Part shown: in pieces, positions 25,919 through 35,409 of the stretch
Numbering within the stretch: the first letter of the stretch is position 1
Layout of the letters: each line of letters starts with the position of its first letter
DNA from: Candidatus Hydrogenedentota bacterium
Lineage (GTDB): Bacteria > Hydrogenedentota > Hydrogenedentia > Hydrogenedentales > JAGMZX01
DNA length: 64,000 nt
Reading direction: 5' to 3'
Assembly (NCBI GenBank): GCA_029556545.1
Contig: JAKQEQ010000017.1
Coordinates: 202,699-266,698, forward strand
Program-made: the position numbers and the translations under genes
The notes under the pieces: generated by a model
Told to the model about the DNA's origin: nothing
The model's input: only the letters and a program-made list of their open reading frames with translations
Databases searched by the model: none

Positions 25919-27132
25919 TGGCCCGGGCCGCCCGTGAATTCGAGGTGCTGGACGCTCACATGCGCGTTCTCAATCGCCGCAACCTGCTGCGCATTGACTG
26001 GGCGCTTCCGTTCCTGGTCGTGGTTCTCGCGGCGCTTGGCTGGCTCACCCTGTACAGCGCGGCGCGCAGTGCGGAAGACACGTTCTATGTGCGGCAAGTG
26101 GCGTTCTTCTGCGCGGGCGCTGCGCTGGCCTTGTGCATTGTCTGCATCGATTACCGGTTTCTGATCTGGCTGTCACCCTTCATGTACGTGGTGATTATCG
26201 GGATGTTGGTCGCCGTTCAATATTTCGGCGCGAGAGGCGGCGGCAGCGAACGCTGGCTCGAACTCGGCCCAATTCGGGTGCAACCGTCCGAATTGTCCAA
26301 GCTGGTCCTCGTGTACAGCCTGACGTGGTATTTCACCCTGCTCGGCGAACGCATCCGACGATTGCACTGGTTTCTCCTGGCCTTCGCCATTGCCGCCGTC
26401 CCGATGGTGCTCATTATCCGTCAGCCCAATCTAGGGACTGCTGCCTGCCTCGGCCCCGTTCTGCTGGTCATGCTGTATGTGGCAGGCTGCCGCTGGTGGC
26501 ATATGGGCCTGGTGATCCTCGTGGGGCTGTCATTCGTACCGTGGCTGTGGTGGCAAGTATACGAATTCGATCCTAACCTGGACGCCGAGGCGCGAGCTGC
26601 GCACGATGCCGCCGCCGAGTTCTACGAGTTGAAGTATTATCAGAAGATGCGCATCTATACGTTCTTGAACCCCGAGGCGGACCCCCGCGGCTCCGCGTGG
26701 CAGACCATTCAAAGCATGATTACCGTCGGCAGCGGCGGCCTTTCCGGCAAGGGGTATCTGCAAGGGACGCAGACCCGCCTCAACTACTTGCCTGAGCATC
26801 ACACGGATTTCATCTTCTCGCTCTACGCGGAGGAGCGCGGCTTCCTCGGCGTGGTCGTGATAGCCGGCGTGTATCTGGCCTTCCTGTTGCGCGGCCTGCA
26901 GTTCGCGCGCGATTGCCCCGAAATGCACGGGACGTTGCTGGCCGCGGGCGTCGTCACCATTCTCGCCTTCCACATCTTCGTCAATATCGCTATCACCGTC
27001 GGGTCATTGCCGGTCACGGGCATTCCACTACCGTTCATGAGCTACGGGGGGTCCTTCTATATGACGACGATGATGTGCGTGGGCGTGCTGTTGAACGTGC
27101 CGATGCGGAGGAGGATGTTCGTCAATGAATAG
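25918..27132 (+). CDS. rodA: RodA peptidoglycan glycosyltransferase (SEDS)
   Basis: This 404-residue SEDS-family polymerase has about ten membrane segments and partners PBP2. Motifs are SEDS-typical: GGGSERWLELGPIRVQPSEL, RQPNLGTAACLG, SGGLSGKGYLQGTQTRLNYLPEHHTDFIF (in parts: GKGYLQGTQTRLNYLPE, HHTDFIFSLYAEERG), and TGIPLPFMSYGGS. The Asp of HTDF corresponds to the essential SEDS acid. A long periplasmic loop with EFDPNLDAEARAAHDAAAEF (residues about 213-235) is larger than in E. coli RodA. The start overlaps the mrdA stop by one base. Confidence 0.95.
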   Translation: MARAAREFEVLDAHMRVLNRRNLLRIDWALPFLVVVLAALGWLTLYSAARSAEDTFYVRQVAFFCAGAALALCIVCIDYRFLIWLSPFMYVVIIGMLVAVQYFGARGGGSERWLELGPIRVQPSELSKLVLVYSLTWYFTLLGERIRRLHWFLLAFAIAAVPMVLIIRQPNLGTAACLGPVLLVMLYVAGCRWWHMGLVILVGLSFVPWLWWQVYEFDPNLDAEARAAHDAAAEFYELKYYQKMRIYTFLNPEADPRGSAWQTIQSMITVGSGGLSGKGYLQGTQTRLNYLPEHHTDFIFSLYAEERGFLGVVVIAGVYLAFLLRGLQFARDCPEMHGTLLAAGVVTILAFHIFVNIAITVGSLPVTGIPLPFMSYGGSFYMTTMMCVGVLLNVPMRRRMFVNE

Positions 27133-27159
27133 CCCGAATTACGCGGCGTTGGAGACCCT

Positions 27160-28677
27160 ATGAAAGAAATCGTCATTAACGTATGCCCGCTCGAGACGCG
27201 CATCGCCCTTCTCGAGAACAAACGGCTCGCGGAACTGAGCATCGAGCGGCAGGAAAGCCGGAGTCTTGTCGGGAATATCTACAAGGGACGGATCGAAGAC
27301 GTCATCCCCGGCATGCAGGCGGCGTTCATCAACATCGGCTTCGAGAAAAACGGCTTCCTCTACGTATCGGACGTGGCCGGCATCGAAGGCACCGCGGACG
27401 TCGTCCTCGAGGACGGCGTGCCGAAGCAGCGATCCCGGGCGCGCCGGGCCCGGCGCTCCATCGAATCCCTGCTGAAGGAGGGCCAGCACATCATGGTCCA
27501 AGTGATCAAGGACCAGATGGGCACCAAGGGCCCGCGCCTGACGAACTTCATCACGCTGCCGGGGCGCTTTGTCGTACTCATGCCTACCGTCAGCAACATC
27601 GGCATCTCACGCAAGATCGATTCCCAGCGCGAGCGGGACCGCCTGCGCAAGATTCTGGCGGAGGTGCGCCCGCGCGACGTGGGCATGATCACGCGCACCG
27701 CCAGCGAAGGCCGCACCAAAGAGGAAATCGCCGCCGACGTGCAGTATCTGGCCCGGGTATGGCAGAAGGTCAAGAACCGATACGACAGCGTCAAGGGTCA
27801 CGCCCTGCTGCGCGAGGACCTTGGGCCCATCCTGCGCACGGTCCGGGACCAGTTCACCGCGGACGTCGAGCGATTGACCATCGACAGCGAGGTCGAGTAC
27901 TCCCGCATTCTCAATTTCCTCGACACGTTCGCGCCCACGCTGAAGAAGCGAGTCCGCCTTTACCGCCAGAAGACCCCCTTGTTCGAGCGCACGGACATCG
28001 AGGCTGAGATCGAGAAAGCGCTTCGGCGGAAGATTCACTTGAAGAGCGGCGGCACCATCTGCATTGATCAGACCGAGGCCCTGATCGCGATTGACGTGAA
28101 CACGGGCAAGTTTACCGGAAGAAGGCAGCTCGAGGATACCGTGTTGCAGACGAATCTCGAGGCCGCCAGCGAAATCGCGCGCCAGGCGCGCTTGCGCGAT
28201 CTCGGCGGCATCATCGTCGTCGATTTCATCGACATGATCTACGAAAAAAACCGGCGCGAACTTATCCGCCACCTCACCGAGGCGCTCAAGACCGACCGCG
28301 CGAAGACCACCATATCCGAGGTCAACGAACTCGGCATGGTCGAACTCACGCGCAAGCGCGTCAAGCACAACCTCCTCAAGGCCCTCTCCCAGCCGTGTCC
28401 CTATTGCGAGGGCAGCGGCATGGTCCGCTCGGTTACCACGGTCACTTTCGACGTGCTTCGCCGCTTGCAGAGCCTCTTCGCCGCGTCCCGCGAGAAGCAC
28501 GTCGTCCTGCAGGTCCACCCCGACGTGGCCCGGCGCTTGCGCAACGAGAACAAGGACCTGCTCGACGCTATCGCCAAGGAATTCGCCCGGGAGATTACCG
28601 TCGAGTCTGTGTCTGATTTCCATATTCATGAAGTGAAGGTGCTGCGCGCGCGCACCCGCCAAGAGGTAACAACATGA
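27160..28677 (+). CDS. rng: Ribonuclease E/G family endoribonuclease
   Basis: This 505-residue endoribonuclease of the RNase G size class processes rRNA and mRNA. It has an S1 domain (GNIYKGRIEDVIPGMQAAFI, residues 35-100), the RNase H-like and 5'-sensor regions (GPRLTNFITLPGRFVVLMP, ITRTASEGRTKEEI), the DNase I-like catalytic part (IAIDVNTGKFTGRR, GGIIVVDFIDM), and the zinc-link CPYCEGSGMV. A long C-terminal scaffold like that of E. coli RNase E is absent. It follows rodA by 27 bp, the common mreBCD-rng neighbourhood. Confidence 0.94.
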   Translation: MKEIVINVCPLETRIALLENKRLAELSIERQESRSLVGNIYKGRIEDVIPGMQAAFINIGFEKNGFLYVSDVAGIEGTADVVLEDGVPKQRSRARRARRSIESLLKEGQHIMVQVIKDQMGTKGPRLTNFITLPGRFVVLMPTVSNIGISRKIDSQRERDRLRKILAEVRPRDVGMITRTASEGRTKEEIAADVQYLARVWQKVKNRYDSVKGHALLREDLGPILRTVRDQFTADVERLTIDSEVEYSRILNFLDTFAPTLKKRVRLYRQKTPLFERTDIEAEIEKALRRKIHLKSGGTICIDQTEALIAIDVNTGKFTGRRQLEDTVLQTNLEAASEIARQARLRDLGGIIVVDFIDMIYEKNRRELIRHLTEALKTDRAKTTISEVNELGMVELTRKRVKHNLLKALSQPCPYCEGSGMVRSVTTVTFDVLRRLQSLFAASREKHVVLQVHPDVARRLRNENKDLLDAIAKEFAREITVESVSDFHIHEVKVLRARTRQEVTT

Positions 28678-28686
28678 TCGTTCCCC

Positions 28687-28721
28687 ACTCGCATTCGTGC
28701 TCGTGCTCGTACTCGTAATCG
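28687..28721 (+). repeat. Short TCGTNN simple repeat
   Basis: Degenerate six-base units (TCGTGC, TCGTGC, TCGTAC, TCGTAA, preceded by TCGCAT) run without a break just after the rng stop. A partly complementary GAAGGAGAG / CCTCTCCC pair follows at about 28733-28785. Its role is unknown. Repeats of this style can be variable in copy number. Confidence 0.5.
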
Positions 28722-28846
28722 ACTATCCTCCCCGAAGGAGAGCGCAGGGTGAGGGTTAACAAAATGTAGAACGCCCTCTCCCGCGGACTAGAAGGGAATT
28801 CATGGAACGCGATACACTAGCCGCGAACTGACGGCACAAGTTCGCA

Positions 28847-29851
28847 ATGGAGACGCCAGTGAGCGCGCTGAACATCGTCACGGCGGAGACGGGCCCGGGA
28901 GGGGAAACGTATCGCCCGGTGGCCATCGCGTCGATCCGCTTGAACACGGCTCCGACATTTGACCTCCACTTCCGGCCCGGGCCCGCGCAACCGCTGGTCC
29001 TATACAGCCAACGCGGATTGCCAATCACCCACGAGACGCTGCGCCGCCTCGGCGAGAACCGGATCGAGACGCTGTACATCCACGAAGATGCACTTTCCGA
29101 GTACCGGCAGTACGTGGCGGAGAATCTGTACGACATCCTCGCCGACGCGAAGTTACCGATCAGGGACAAGGCCAACATTCTCTACAATACGGCGCAGGCC
29201 GTGCTCGAAGAGGTTTTCGAGCATCCGCCCACGCGCGAAACCGTCGCCCAAGGCAAGGAAATTAGCAGGCATACCGTCGACCTCATGACCGCCGACGGGT
29301 TCACCCTCGAGGACCTGCTGCGCACCATCTCAACCGATTATTACCTGTACACGCACAGCGTCAACGTCGCGACGTATGCCGTCGCGCTGGCCCTGCGGGC
29401 GGGCTACGCCGATACCCCCACCCTGCGCGAAATCGCCAACGGCGCGCTCTTCCACGATGTCGGCATGAGCCGCATCGATCCGGCGATTCGCGCGGCGCGG
29501 GCGCCGTTGACGCCGGACCAGTGGGCGCGCCTGAAGCAACACCCCGTCGAAGGACACGCGTTGCTCGAGTCGCTCGGATGTCTCGGCGAAGTCGCCCTCG
29601 ACATTGTGCTCCATCACCACGAGCGACTGGACGGCAAAGGTTATCCGCACGGCCTCGGCGACAAGGCGCTTTCGCCGTTCGTGCGGATGGTCAGCGTGTG
29701 CAACGTCTTTGACGCGCTCACAACCGACCGCCACCATCAGCCTGCTAGAAAGACCTTTGCCGCGCTGCACATCATGCAGACCGAAATGCGCCATGAACTC
29801 GATCAGGGGTGCGTGCGTATGTTCATCGAAATGATGGGGCTGCGTTCGTAA
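28847..29851 (+). CDS. HD-GYP domain cyclic-di-GMP phosphodiesterase-like protein
   Basis: This 334-residue soluble protein has an N-terminal unassigned region of about 150 residues (RPVAIASIRLNT, ETLYIHEDALSEYRQYV). A complete HD-GYP domain follows: HSVNVATYAVAL, NGALFHDVGMSRI (HD pair), LKQHPVEGHALL, VLHHHERLDGKGYPHGL (HHE and GYP) and VSVCNVFDALTTDR. All metal-ligand positions of the domain are kept, so it should be an active phosphodiesterase. The N-terminal module resembles the DUF3391-like part found ahead of many HD-GYP domains. The start ATG at 28847 has a weak ribosome-binding site. Confidence 0.9.
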   Translation: METPVSALNIVTAETGPGGETYRPVAIASIRLNTAPTFDLHFRPGPAQPLVLYSQRGLPITHETLRRLGENRIETLYIHEDALSEYRQYVAENLYDILADAKLPIRDKANILYNTAQAVLEEVFEHPPTRETVAQGKEISRHTVDLMTADGFTLEDLLRTISTDYYLYTHSVNVATYAVALALRAGYADTPTLREIANGALFHDVGMSRIDPAIRAARAPLTPDQWARLKQHPVEGHALLESLGCLGEVALDIVLHHHERLDGKGYPHGLGDKALSPFVRMVSVCNVFDALTTDRHHQPARKTFAALHIMQTEMRHELDQGCVRMFIEMMGLRS

Positions 29852-29922
29852 AGGAAACAGCCAGATCGGAGGCGGTCCGGACCTGGCGCGGCACGGCGTT
29901 GCGCAATCACGAGGGAAGCAGC

Positions 29923-31899
29923 ATGATAAAATGGGGAAATACGTCCAACAGACGCGACTTCCTGCGCCGCATCGCCGGCGCGGGCGCGGCGGGCGGATAT
30001 GCGGTGCTGGTGCACGCGGGACCGGGCGCGGCCCAGGAAGCGCCGCCCCTCGTTTCGCCGTCCGAGCGGATGGCGACGCCGTCCGCGGCGGGCCGGCTCG
30101 ACCAGGAACCGCACATGGCGCTCGTGGACCTCGACTGCGATTTCCTCGTGGCGGGCGGCGGCATGGCGGGCGTGTGCGCGGCGATTGCCGCCGCGCGCCA
30201 CGGTGCGAAGGTCGTGCTCGTGCAGGACCGCTCCCGGCTCGGTGGGAACGCCTCGAGCGAGGTGCGCATGCACATCGTCGGCGCGGACGACCACAACAAC
30301 CATCCGGGGTGGCGCGAGGGCGGCATCCTCGAGGAACTGCGTCTCGAGAACGCCGCGCGCAACCCCGAGTACGTGTGGGAACTCTGGGACCTCATCCTCT
30401 ACGACAAGGTGGCCTCGGAGCCGAACATCACCCTCCTGCTCGATACGGCGGTGTGCGGCGCGCGTGTCGAGGAGGGCCGCATCCGCGAGGTCCGCGCGCG
30501 CTGCGACAAGACGGAGCATCTCTACCGCATCCACGCGAAGTCCTGCGCCGACTGCACGGGCGATTGCCGGCTCGGCCTCGAGGCGGGCGCGGCCATGCGC
30601 ACGGGCCACGAGGGCCGCGCCGAACTCGGCGAGTCGCTCGCGCCCGAGACCGGCGGCCCCGAGACGCTCGGTAGCAGCATCCTGTTCACGTCGCGCGACT
30701 ACGGGCGTCCCGTCCCGTTCACGCCGCCGCCGTGGGCGCGGAAAGTGACAAAGGACCAACTCGAGTTTCGCGGCACGGGGTCATGGGAGTACGGCTACTG
30801 GTGGATCGAGTGGGGCGGGCAACATAACGCCATTCGCGACAACGAGCGCATCCGCTTCGAACTCCTGTCGATCGTGCTGGGCGTGTGGGACTACATCAAG
30901 AACTCGGGCGAGCACCCGGACAGCGCGAACTGGGGCATGACCTGGCTCGGCATGGTCCCCGGCAAGCGATCGAGCCGCCGCCTTGTCGGCCCCCACTACC
31001 TGACGCAGCAGGACCTCCTGGGCCTGAACGGCGATTTCGACGACGCGGTGGCCATCGGCGGTTGGCCCTTTGATAACCACCCCCCCGCCGGCTTCGACGA
31101 CCCGACGGCGCGTCCGGCGGACCAGGTTCGCCTCGACGAGGTCTACAACATCCCCCTGCGCGCGCTGTACTCCGTCAATATCGACAACCTCTTCATGGCC
31201 GGGCGGAACGTCAGCGCGTCGCACGTGGCGTTCACGTCCATGCGCGTCATGGCCACGTGCGCGGTCGAGGGGCAGGCCATCGGCACGGCGGCGGCGCTCT
31301 GTGCACGGGAGGGCCTCTTGCCGCGAGAGGTGATTGCGGACCCCGCGAAGACCGCCGAGTTGCAGCAGGCGCTCCTTCGCGACGACCAGACCATCAAGGG
31401 CCGTGTCAACGCGGACCCGCTGGACTTCGCCCGGCACGCGCGCGTCACTGCGTCAAGCGAGGCGCACGGCAGTCGGGCGGTCCACGTGATAAACGGTCGT
31501 GTGCGCGATCTGCCGGAGGCGTGGGAAAACCGCTGGGGCGGCGTCATGACGCCCGAGGGCGCGTGGATTGAACTTGCGTGGGACATGCCGCAACGCATCA
31601 CCCACGTCCAACTGTATTTCGACTCGGGGTTCCACCGCGAACTGACCCTCTCCGAGAGCCACGCAGTCCAGAAGCGGCAGATTCGCGGGCCCCAGCCCGA
31701 GACGGTCAAGGACTACGAACTGCTCTACCGGGCCGACGTCGCGGGCCCGTGGGAGACGCTCGTCACCGTCCGGGACAATTACCAGCGCCTGCGCCGCCAC
31801 ACGTTCCGGCCCGTCGAGGCACACGCCCTGCGCCTGCACGTCACCGCCACCAACGGCGCGGAAGAAGCCCGGGTCTACGAAATCCGCTGCTACGGCTGA
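29923..31899 (+). CDS. Tat-exported FAD-dependent oxidoreductase with C-terminal discoidin-like domain
   Basis: This 658-residue protein has a twin-arginine signal (NRRDFLRRIAGAG). The FAD_oxidored fold follows: dinucleotide motif FLVAGGGMAGVCAAIAAARHG, then GGNASSEVRMH, CADCTGDCRLGLEAGA, GKRSSRRLVG, and FMAGRNVSASHVAFTSMRVM with GQAIGTAAAL. The last 130 residues are beta-rich (ITHVQLYFDSGFHRELTLS, VEAHALRLHVTATNGA) and look like an F5/8-type C carbohydrate-binding module. Proteins of this design are frequent in PVC-like bacteria; substrates are unknown. GAGG stands before the ATG at 29923. Its end overlaps the convergent next gene by ten bases. Confidence 0.88.
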   Translation: MIKWGNTSNRRDFLRRIAGAGAAGGYAVLVHAGPGAAQEAPPLVSPSERMATPSAAGRLDQEPHMALVDLDCDFLVAGGGMAGVCAAIAAARHGAKVVLVQDRSRLGGNASSEVRMHIVGADDHNNHPGWREGGILEELRLENAARNPEYVWELWDLILYDKVASEPNITLLLDTAVCGARVEEGRIREVRARCDKTEHLYRIHAKSCADCTGDCRLGLEAGAAMRTGHEGRAELGESLAPETGGPETLGSSILFTSRDYGRPVPFTPPPWARKVTKDQLEFRGTGSWEYGYWWIEWGGQHNAIRDNERIRFELLSIVLGVWDYIKNSGEHPDSANWGMTWLGMVPGKRSSRRLVGPHYLTQQDLLGLNGDFDDAVAIGGWPFDNHPPAGFDDPTARPADQVRLDEVYNIPLRALYSVNIDNLFMAGRNVSASHVAFTSMRVMATCAVEGQAIGTAAALCAREGLLPREVIADPAKTAELQQALLRDDQTIKGRVNADPLDFARHARVTASSEAHGSRAVHVINGRVRDLPEAWENRWGGVMTPEGAWIELAWDMPQRITHVQLYFDSGFHRELTLSESHAVQKRQIRGPQPETVKDYELLYRADVAGPWETLVTVRDNYQRLRRHTFRPVEAHALRLHVTATNGAEEARVYEIRCYG

Positions 31900-32765
31900 G
31901 CAAGCTCGCCGAACGTGGCCAGCACCGGCAGATGATCGCTCAGCGCAAAGGACGTGGGGTCTTCCGGGTTCACGCGGAACGCGCCTTCGTAAAGCGCGCG
32001 GCATTCACGCACAGTCTCCGCCAGCGGGCCGTGCGCCCAAACGTAGTCAATGCGAACCGTCGGCTTGTTGCTCCGCACCGTCCCCTCGACGCCCACACCT
32101 TTCGATGCAAACGCGTCCACCAGACCGGCGTCGCGCCACGCCGCGTACTCGGGGGTGTCCGGCGGATGGTTCAGGTCGCCCTGCACAAGAAAGGTCGCCC
32201 GGCTCTCGATGTCACGCTCCAACCACGCCAGAATTTGCTCGATCTCGCGCAACCGCAAGTCTCGCGAGCGCGGGTGCAGGTGGGCGCTGAACACCGCCAC
32301 CGGGCCGCCGGGCGCATCGATGACCGCCCGGCCCGCGTAGCGCGTAAACGGCTCAAGCGCATCGATATCCTTCGACGGCAGCGAGTGATTCTCGTGCTCT
32401 AGGACGGGAAACCGCGATAGTATGGCCCCCGGGAATCCGCCGTCCAAATAGGCGTAATTCATGTCGAGGTGTGTGGCAACTTCGGCCACCGCCGCCTCGC
32501 TGTCCGCCTCCGACAGCGTCACGATGTCCGGCCCGTAGCACGCAAGTTCGAGGGCGATGCGCGCGGGCATCTGGCCGCGCGCCGCTTCGCGCCGGGCCCG
32601 ATTCGCGCGATTCTCGGGCCAACCACGGAAGCCGTACACGTTGTAGGCAATGGTACACAGTCGCGGGACCGACGCGGCGGCCGGTTCCCCCGGAGACGCC
32701 GCGCCACGCAAGGCCATCCACCCGCCCGCAACCCCTAGAAACGTTCTTCTGGTCAATCCCGGCAT
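31890..32765 (-). CDS. Tat-exported endonuclease/exonuclease/phosphatase family protein
   Basis: This 291-residue protein has a Tat-like N-terminus (TRRTFLGVAGGWMAL) and the EEP fold: IAYNVYG (Asn), IVTLSEAD (Glu), VFSAHLHPRSRD, FLVQGDLNHPPD, RIDYVWAHG and ALSDHLPV. All metal and catalytic positions of the family (N, E, H, D..N, D..H) are present. An outer-envelope or secreted phosphodiesterase, nuclease or sphingomyelinase-like enzyme is plausible; substrate is unknown. It is convergent with the FAD oxidoreductase, with overlapping ends. Confidence 0.88.
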   Translation of the reverse strand: MPGLTRRTFLGVAGGWMALRGAASPGEPAAASVPRLCTIAYNVYGFRGWPENRANRARREAARGQMPARIALELACYGPDIVTLSEADSEAAVAEVATHLDMNYAYLDGGFPGAILSRFPVLEHENHSLPSKDIDALEPFTRYAGRAVIDAPGGPVAVFSAHLHPRSRDLRLREIEQILAWLERDIESRATFLVQGDLNHPPDTPEYAAWRDAGLVDAFASKGVGVEGTVRSNKPTVRIDYVWAHGPLAETVRECRALYEGAFRVNPEDPTSFALSDHLPVLATFGELAQP

Positions 32766-32986
32766 GTCCAGACCTCCCGATTATCCCACCGGCCCAAAAA
32801 CGCGCGATCGCAAACCCGAAATTTCTTGGGAAAAGGCCGGATTGATCGTTTTACGGATATGCGCTCATACTAATGATCGTGACGGGCAAGGGCAAGGGCA
32901 AGACGTGCCTTGTCCTTCCGAGCGATCTCCGGAGTTCGGCGCGCAAACCGTCCGACGCGGGAGACGCACGAAGAGGATAACGGGAT

Positions 32987-33328
32987 ATGGGCAAGCGCTC
33001 CGATTACAAGATGAAGATTCGGGAGGAGGCCCGGCAGAAGATCCGGGGCCCCGGCGCATTAGGCGGGCAGAAGGCTTACCGTCAAGCCGTCGCGCACGGG
33101 CACAGCGTCCTGCTGCAGAAAGCGTCCGAGGGCGGCGACAGCAAGATCAAGCGGTTGCGCGGCGAGATACTCTTTCTCCTGAACAACTACGTGCCGTCCT
33201 ATGACGTGCGCATCGAGGCGCTCATCGAGGAATGGCGCAAGAGCGGCGACCCGGAATACGACCCGGCGGTCAAAGCCCGACTGCGCAAAGCCCGCAAAGA
33301 CCACATGCGCGGCAGTTCGGCCATTTGA
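32987..33328 (+). CDS. Small basic helical protein, unknown
   Basis: This 113-residue protein has a basic start (MGKRSDYKMKIREEARQKI) and an ordered-looking centre (SKIKRLRGEILFLLNNYVPS YDVRIEALIEEW, given in two parts). GAGGATAACGGGAT stands before the ATG. Composition and length would suit a nucleic-acid or ribosome-associated protein, but nothing specific identifies it. The region upstream holds three GGGCAA units at about 32884-32901. Confidence 0.5.
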   Translation: MGKRSDYKMKIREEARQKIRGPGALGGQKAYRQAVAHGHSVLLQKASEGGDSKIKRLRGEILFLLNNYVPSYDVRIEALIEEWRKSGDPEYDPAVKARLRKARKDHMRGSSAI

Positions 33329-33418
33329 AGTCGCGCCGTGTACTCCCTTTGCTCGCACGTAGCGTACGCGCGGCGTGCGTGCCACCGCTTACCACCGTGT
33401 CGCGTTGCTTGCATGTGA

Positions 33419-33433
33419 TACCATCTGGTGGTA
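33419..33433 (+). promoter_or_regulatory. Inverted repeat, candidate hicAB operator
   Basis: TACCA-5-TGGTA forms a perfect inverted repeat 16 bases upstream of the hicA ATG, overlapping a TACCAT that could be a -10 element (33432-33437). HicB-type antitoxins with a ribbon-helix-helix tail usually repress their own promoter at such sites. Confidence 0.45.
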
Positions 33434-33449
33434 CCATACGCGACGCAAC

Positions 33450-33704
33450 ATGAACGCACAGGTGAAGAAAACGCTCGAAGCCGTTTTCGAGACGCCCACG
33501 CGATGCGATATTCGGTGGGCGGACATCGAGTCGATGTTCGTGGCCTTGGGCGCGGAAGTACAGAGTGGGCGCGGTTCGCGCGTTCGCGTGGCGTTGCGCG
33601 GCAGGCGCGCGGTCTTTCACCGGCCCCATCCGGGCCGTTTGGCCAAGCGATATCAAGTGGAATACACGCGGGAATTCCTGCGCGGCGTGGGAGTCCGGTT
33701 ATGA
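33450..33704 (+). CDS. hicA: HicA-like toxin
   Basis: This 84-residue protein fits the HicA mRNA-interferase fold: an N-terminal helix (LEAVFETPTRCDIRWADIES), a turn FVALGAEVQSGRGSRVRVAL, and the C-terminal FHRPHPGRLAKRYQVEYTRE then FLRGVG. The His residues in FHRPHP match the family pattern. The usual GSH before the second strand reads GSR, as in some HicA subgroups. Cleaving mRNA would be its expected activity. The stop overlaps the hicB start as ATGA. Confidence 0.82.
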   Translation: MNAQVKKTLEAVFETPTRCDIRWADIESMFVALGAEVQSGRGSRVRVALRGRRAVFHRPHPGRLAKRYQVEYTREFLRGVGVRL

Positions 33705-34030
33705 TCGAGTACAAGGGATACGTTGGCAAGGTCGAGTTTGACGCGGAAGACGAAGTCTTTCACGGCTCGATCATCAATATCGACGATACGGTGACCTTTG
33801 CCGGAAAGAGTGTGGGCGCGTTGAAGAAGGCGTTTCGCGATTCGGTGGAGGACTATCTGGCGTACTGCGCCGCGCGCGGCGAGAAACCCGACAAGCCTTA
33901 CTCGGGCGCGCTCCGTTTGCGCATAGACCCGAGCTTGCATCGTCGCGCGGCGACGGCCGCGGCCAAGGCGGGCAAGAGCCTCAATCGTTATATCGTCGAA
34001 AGCGTCGAGCGCGCACTTCGCGTGTCGTAG
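33701..34030 (+). CDS. hicB: HicB-like antitoxin with RHH tail
   Basis: This 109-residue protein has an N-terminal HicB partial RNase H-like fold (YKGYVGKVEFDAEDEVFHGS, VTFAGKSVGALKKAFRDSVE). A C-terminal ribbon-helix-helix follows (LRLRIDPSLHRRAATAAAKA, then GKSLNRYIVESVERAL). It should bind HicA and repress the operon through the RHH domain. Start overlap with hicA ensures coupled translation. Confidence 0.88.
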   Translation: MIEYKGYVGKVEFDAEDEVFHGSIINIDDTVTFAGKSVGALKKAFRDSVEDYLAYCAARGEKPDKPYSGALRLRIDPSLHRRAATAAAKAGKSLNRYIVESVERALRVS

Positions 34031-34074
34031 CCCGCGCGCTCCCAGGCATATTGGGTGGAACGGAGGACCGGCCT

Positions 34075-35313
34075 GTGCCCAAGAATAATCGCTCCGCGAC
34101 CATCGGAGTCGTGTTCCTGTGCCTGTTCGCGCTGCCCTTCGCCGGAGTCGGCGTCGTCATGGGTTGGCTGCTGCTCTCCTCGTTGTGGACGTGGAACGCC
34201 ATGCAATCGTGGCGGGAAGTCCCCGCGATCATCCACGAGGCGCGTCTTGACGAGAGTCGTTCCGACGACAGCACCACCTACCGCGTCGAAGCGGCGTACA
34301 CCTACGAATACGGGGGCCGAACCTTTTCGGGCGATCGGGTCTCCATGTACAGCGGTTCGGACAATATCGGGGCGTTCCACGAGAATGCGCATCGCGAGCT
34401 GTCGGAGCACCAGACCTCGGGCGAACCGTTTCGCTGCTACGTGAACCCGCGCAATCCCGGCGAGGCGGTGCTGTACCGCGACCTGCGGCCGGAGATGCTC
34501 GGCTTCTACGGGCTCTTCGTCCTGCTCTTCGGCGGCGCCGGTTTTGGGATGATGATCGTGACGGTCTTCGTGCGCGGGAAAATGCGGACCACGAGCGCAT
34601 TGCGGGCGGAGTATCCGGGACAGCCGTGGTGCTGGCGCGAGGACTGGCGCGCGGGCGTCATCAAGTCCTCGAACAAGGGGGAGATGCTTGCCAGCGTCGT
34701 CTTCGCAGTGGTCTGGAACGCGGTTTCGTCGCCGGTCCTCTTCATCGTCCCGGAGGAGGCGGCGAACGGCAACCCCCTCATACTCCTCGCGCTGCTGTTT
34801 CCGCTAATCGGCCTCGGGCTCATCGCGTGGGCAGTTCGAAACGTCGTCCGTTGGCGTAAATTCGGCGAGACCACCTTCCAGATGGCCGCCGTGCCGGGCG
34901 TCGTCGGGGGGGCGATCTACGGACTGATTCGTATTCCGACGTACATCCGACCCGACGACGGATTCCGGCTTCGGCTGCGCTGCGTTAAGCGGGTGACCAC
35001 CGGATCGGGCAAGAACAAGAGCACTTCCGAGCACAAGCTATGGGAGCAGGAACAGTCTGTGCCCAACGAACAGGCGCTTGTCGATCCCGTACAGGCCGCC
35101 GTGCCCGTCCGCTTCGATATTCCTGGCGATCAGCCGGAAACCGACCCGCAGGCGGCATCGCCTATTGCGTGGAAGCTCGAGGTCCGCGCGGCGGTCCCCG
35201 GGGTGGATTATTCCGCCACGTTTGAGGTTCCAGTGTTTAGGACGGACGCCGACGCGCCAGGCTTCGACGCAACCGCTCCGTTGGCGGACGGCGGCGCGAA
35301 TCGGATGGATTGA
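34075..35313 (+). CDS. DUF3592 membrane protein
   Basis: This 412-residue membrane protein has N-terminal membrane helices (TIGVVFLCLFALPFAGVGVV and a second stretch after it). The DUF3592 extracytoplasmic domain follows (SWREVPAIIHEARL, YRVEAAYTYEYGGRTFSGDR, FRCYVNPRNPGEAVLYRDL), then further helices near 155-180 and 225-280. The C-terminal part is soluble and beta-rich. GTG at 34075 has GGAGG at eight bases. DUF3592 proteins have no established function. It follows hicB by 44 bp but is probably separate. Confidence 0.78.
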   Translation: MPKNNRSATIGVVFLCLFALPFAGVGVVMGWLLLSSLWTWNAMQSWREVPAIIHEARLDESRSDDSTTYRVEAAYTYEYGGRTFSGDRVSMYSGSDNIGAFHENAHRELSEHQTSGEPFRCYVNPRNPGEAVLYRDLRPEMLGFYGLFVLLFGGAGFGMMIVTVFVRGKMRTTSALRAEYPGQPWCWREDWRAGVIKSSNKGEMLASVVFAVVWNAVSSPVLFIVPEEAANGNPLILLALLFPLIGLGLIAWAVRNVVRWRKFGETTFQMAAVPGVVGGAIYGLIRIPTYIRPDDGFRLRLRCVKRVTTGSGKNKSTSEHKLWEQEQSVPNEQALVDPVQAAVPVRFDIPGDQPETDPQAASPIAWKLEVRAAVPGVDYSATFEVPVFRTDADAPGFDATAPLADGGANRMD

Positions 35314-35409
35314 GCAGCCCAGGAGGCCCAAGTGAATCATAGCAACGCTCTCCAAGACGCGCGACTCTCCGAGAGAGCCCTGCGGCAAACCCTGGAGCGC
35401 TAGGCCGCC

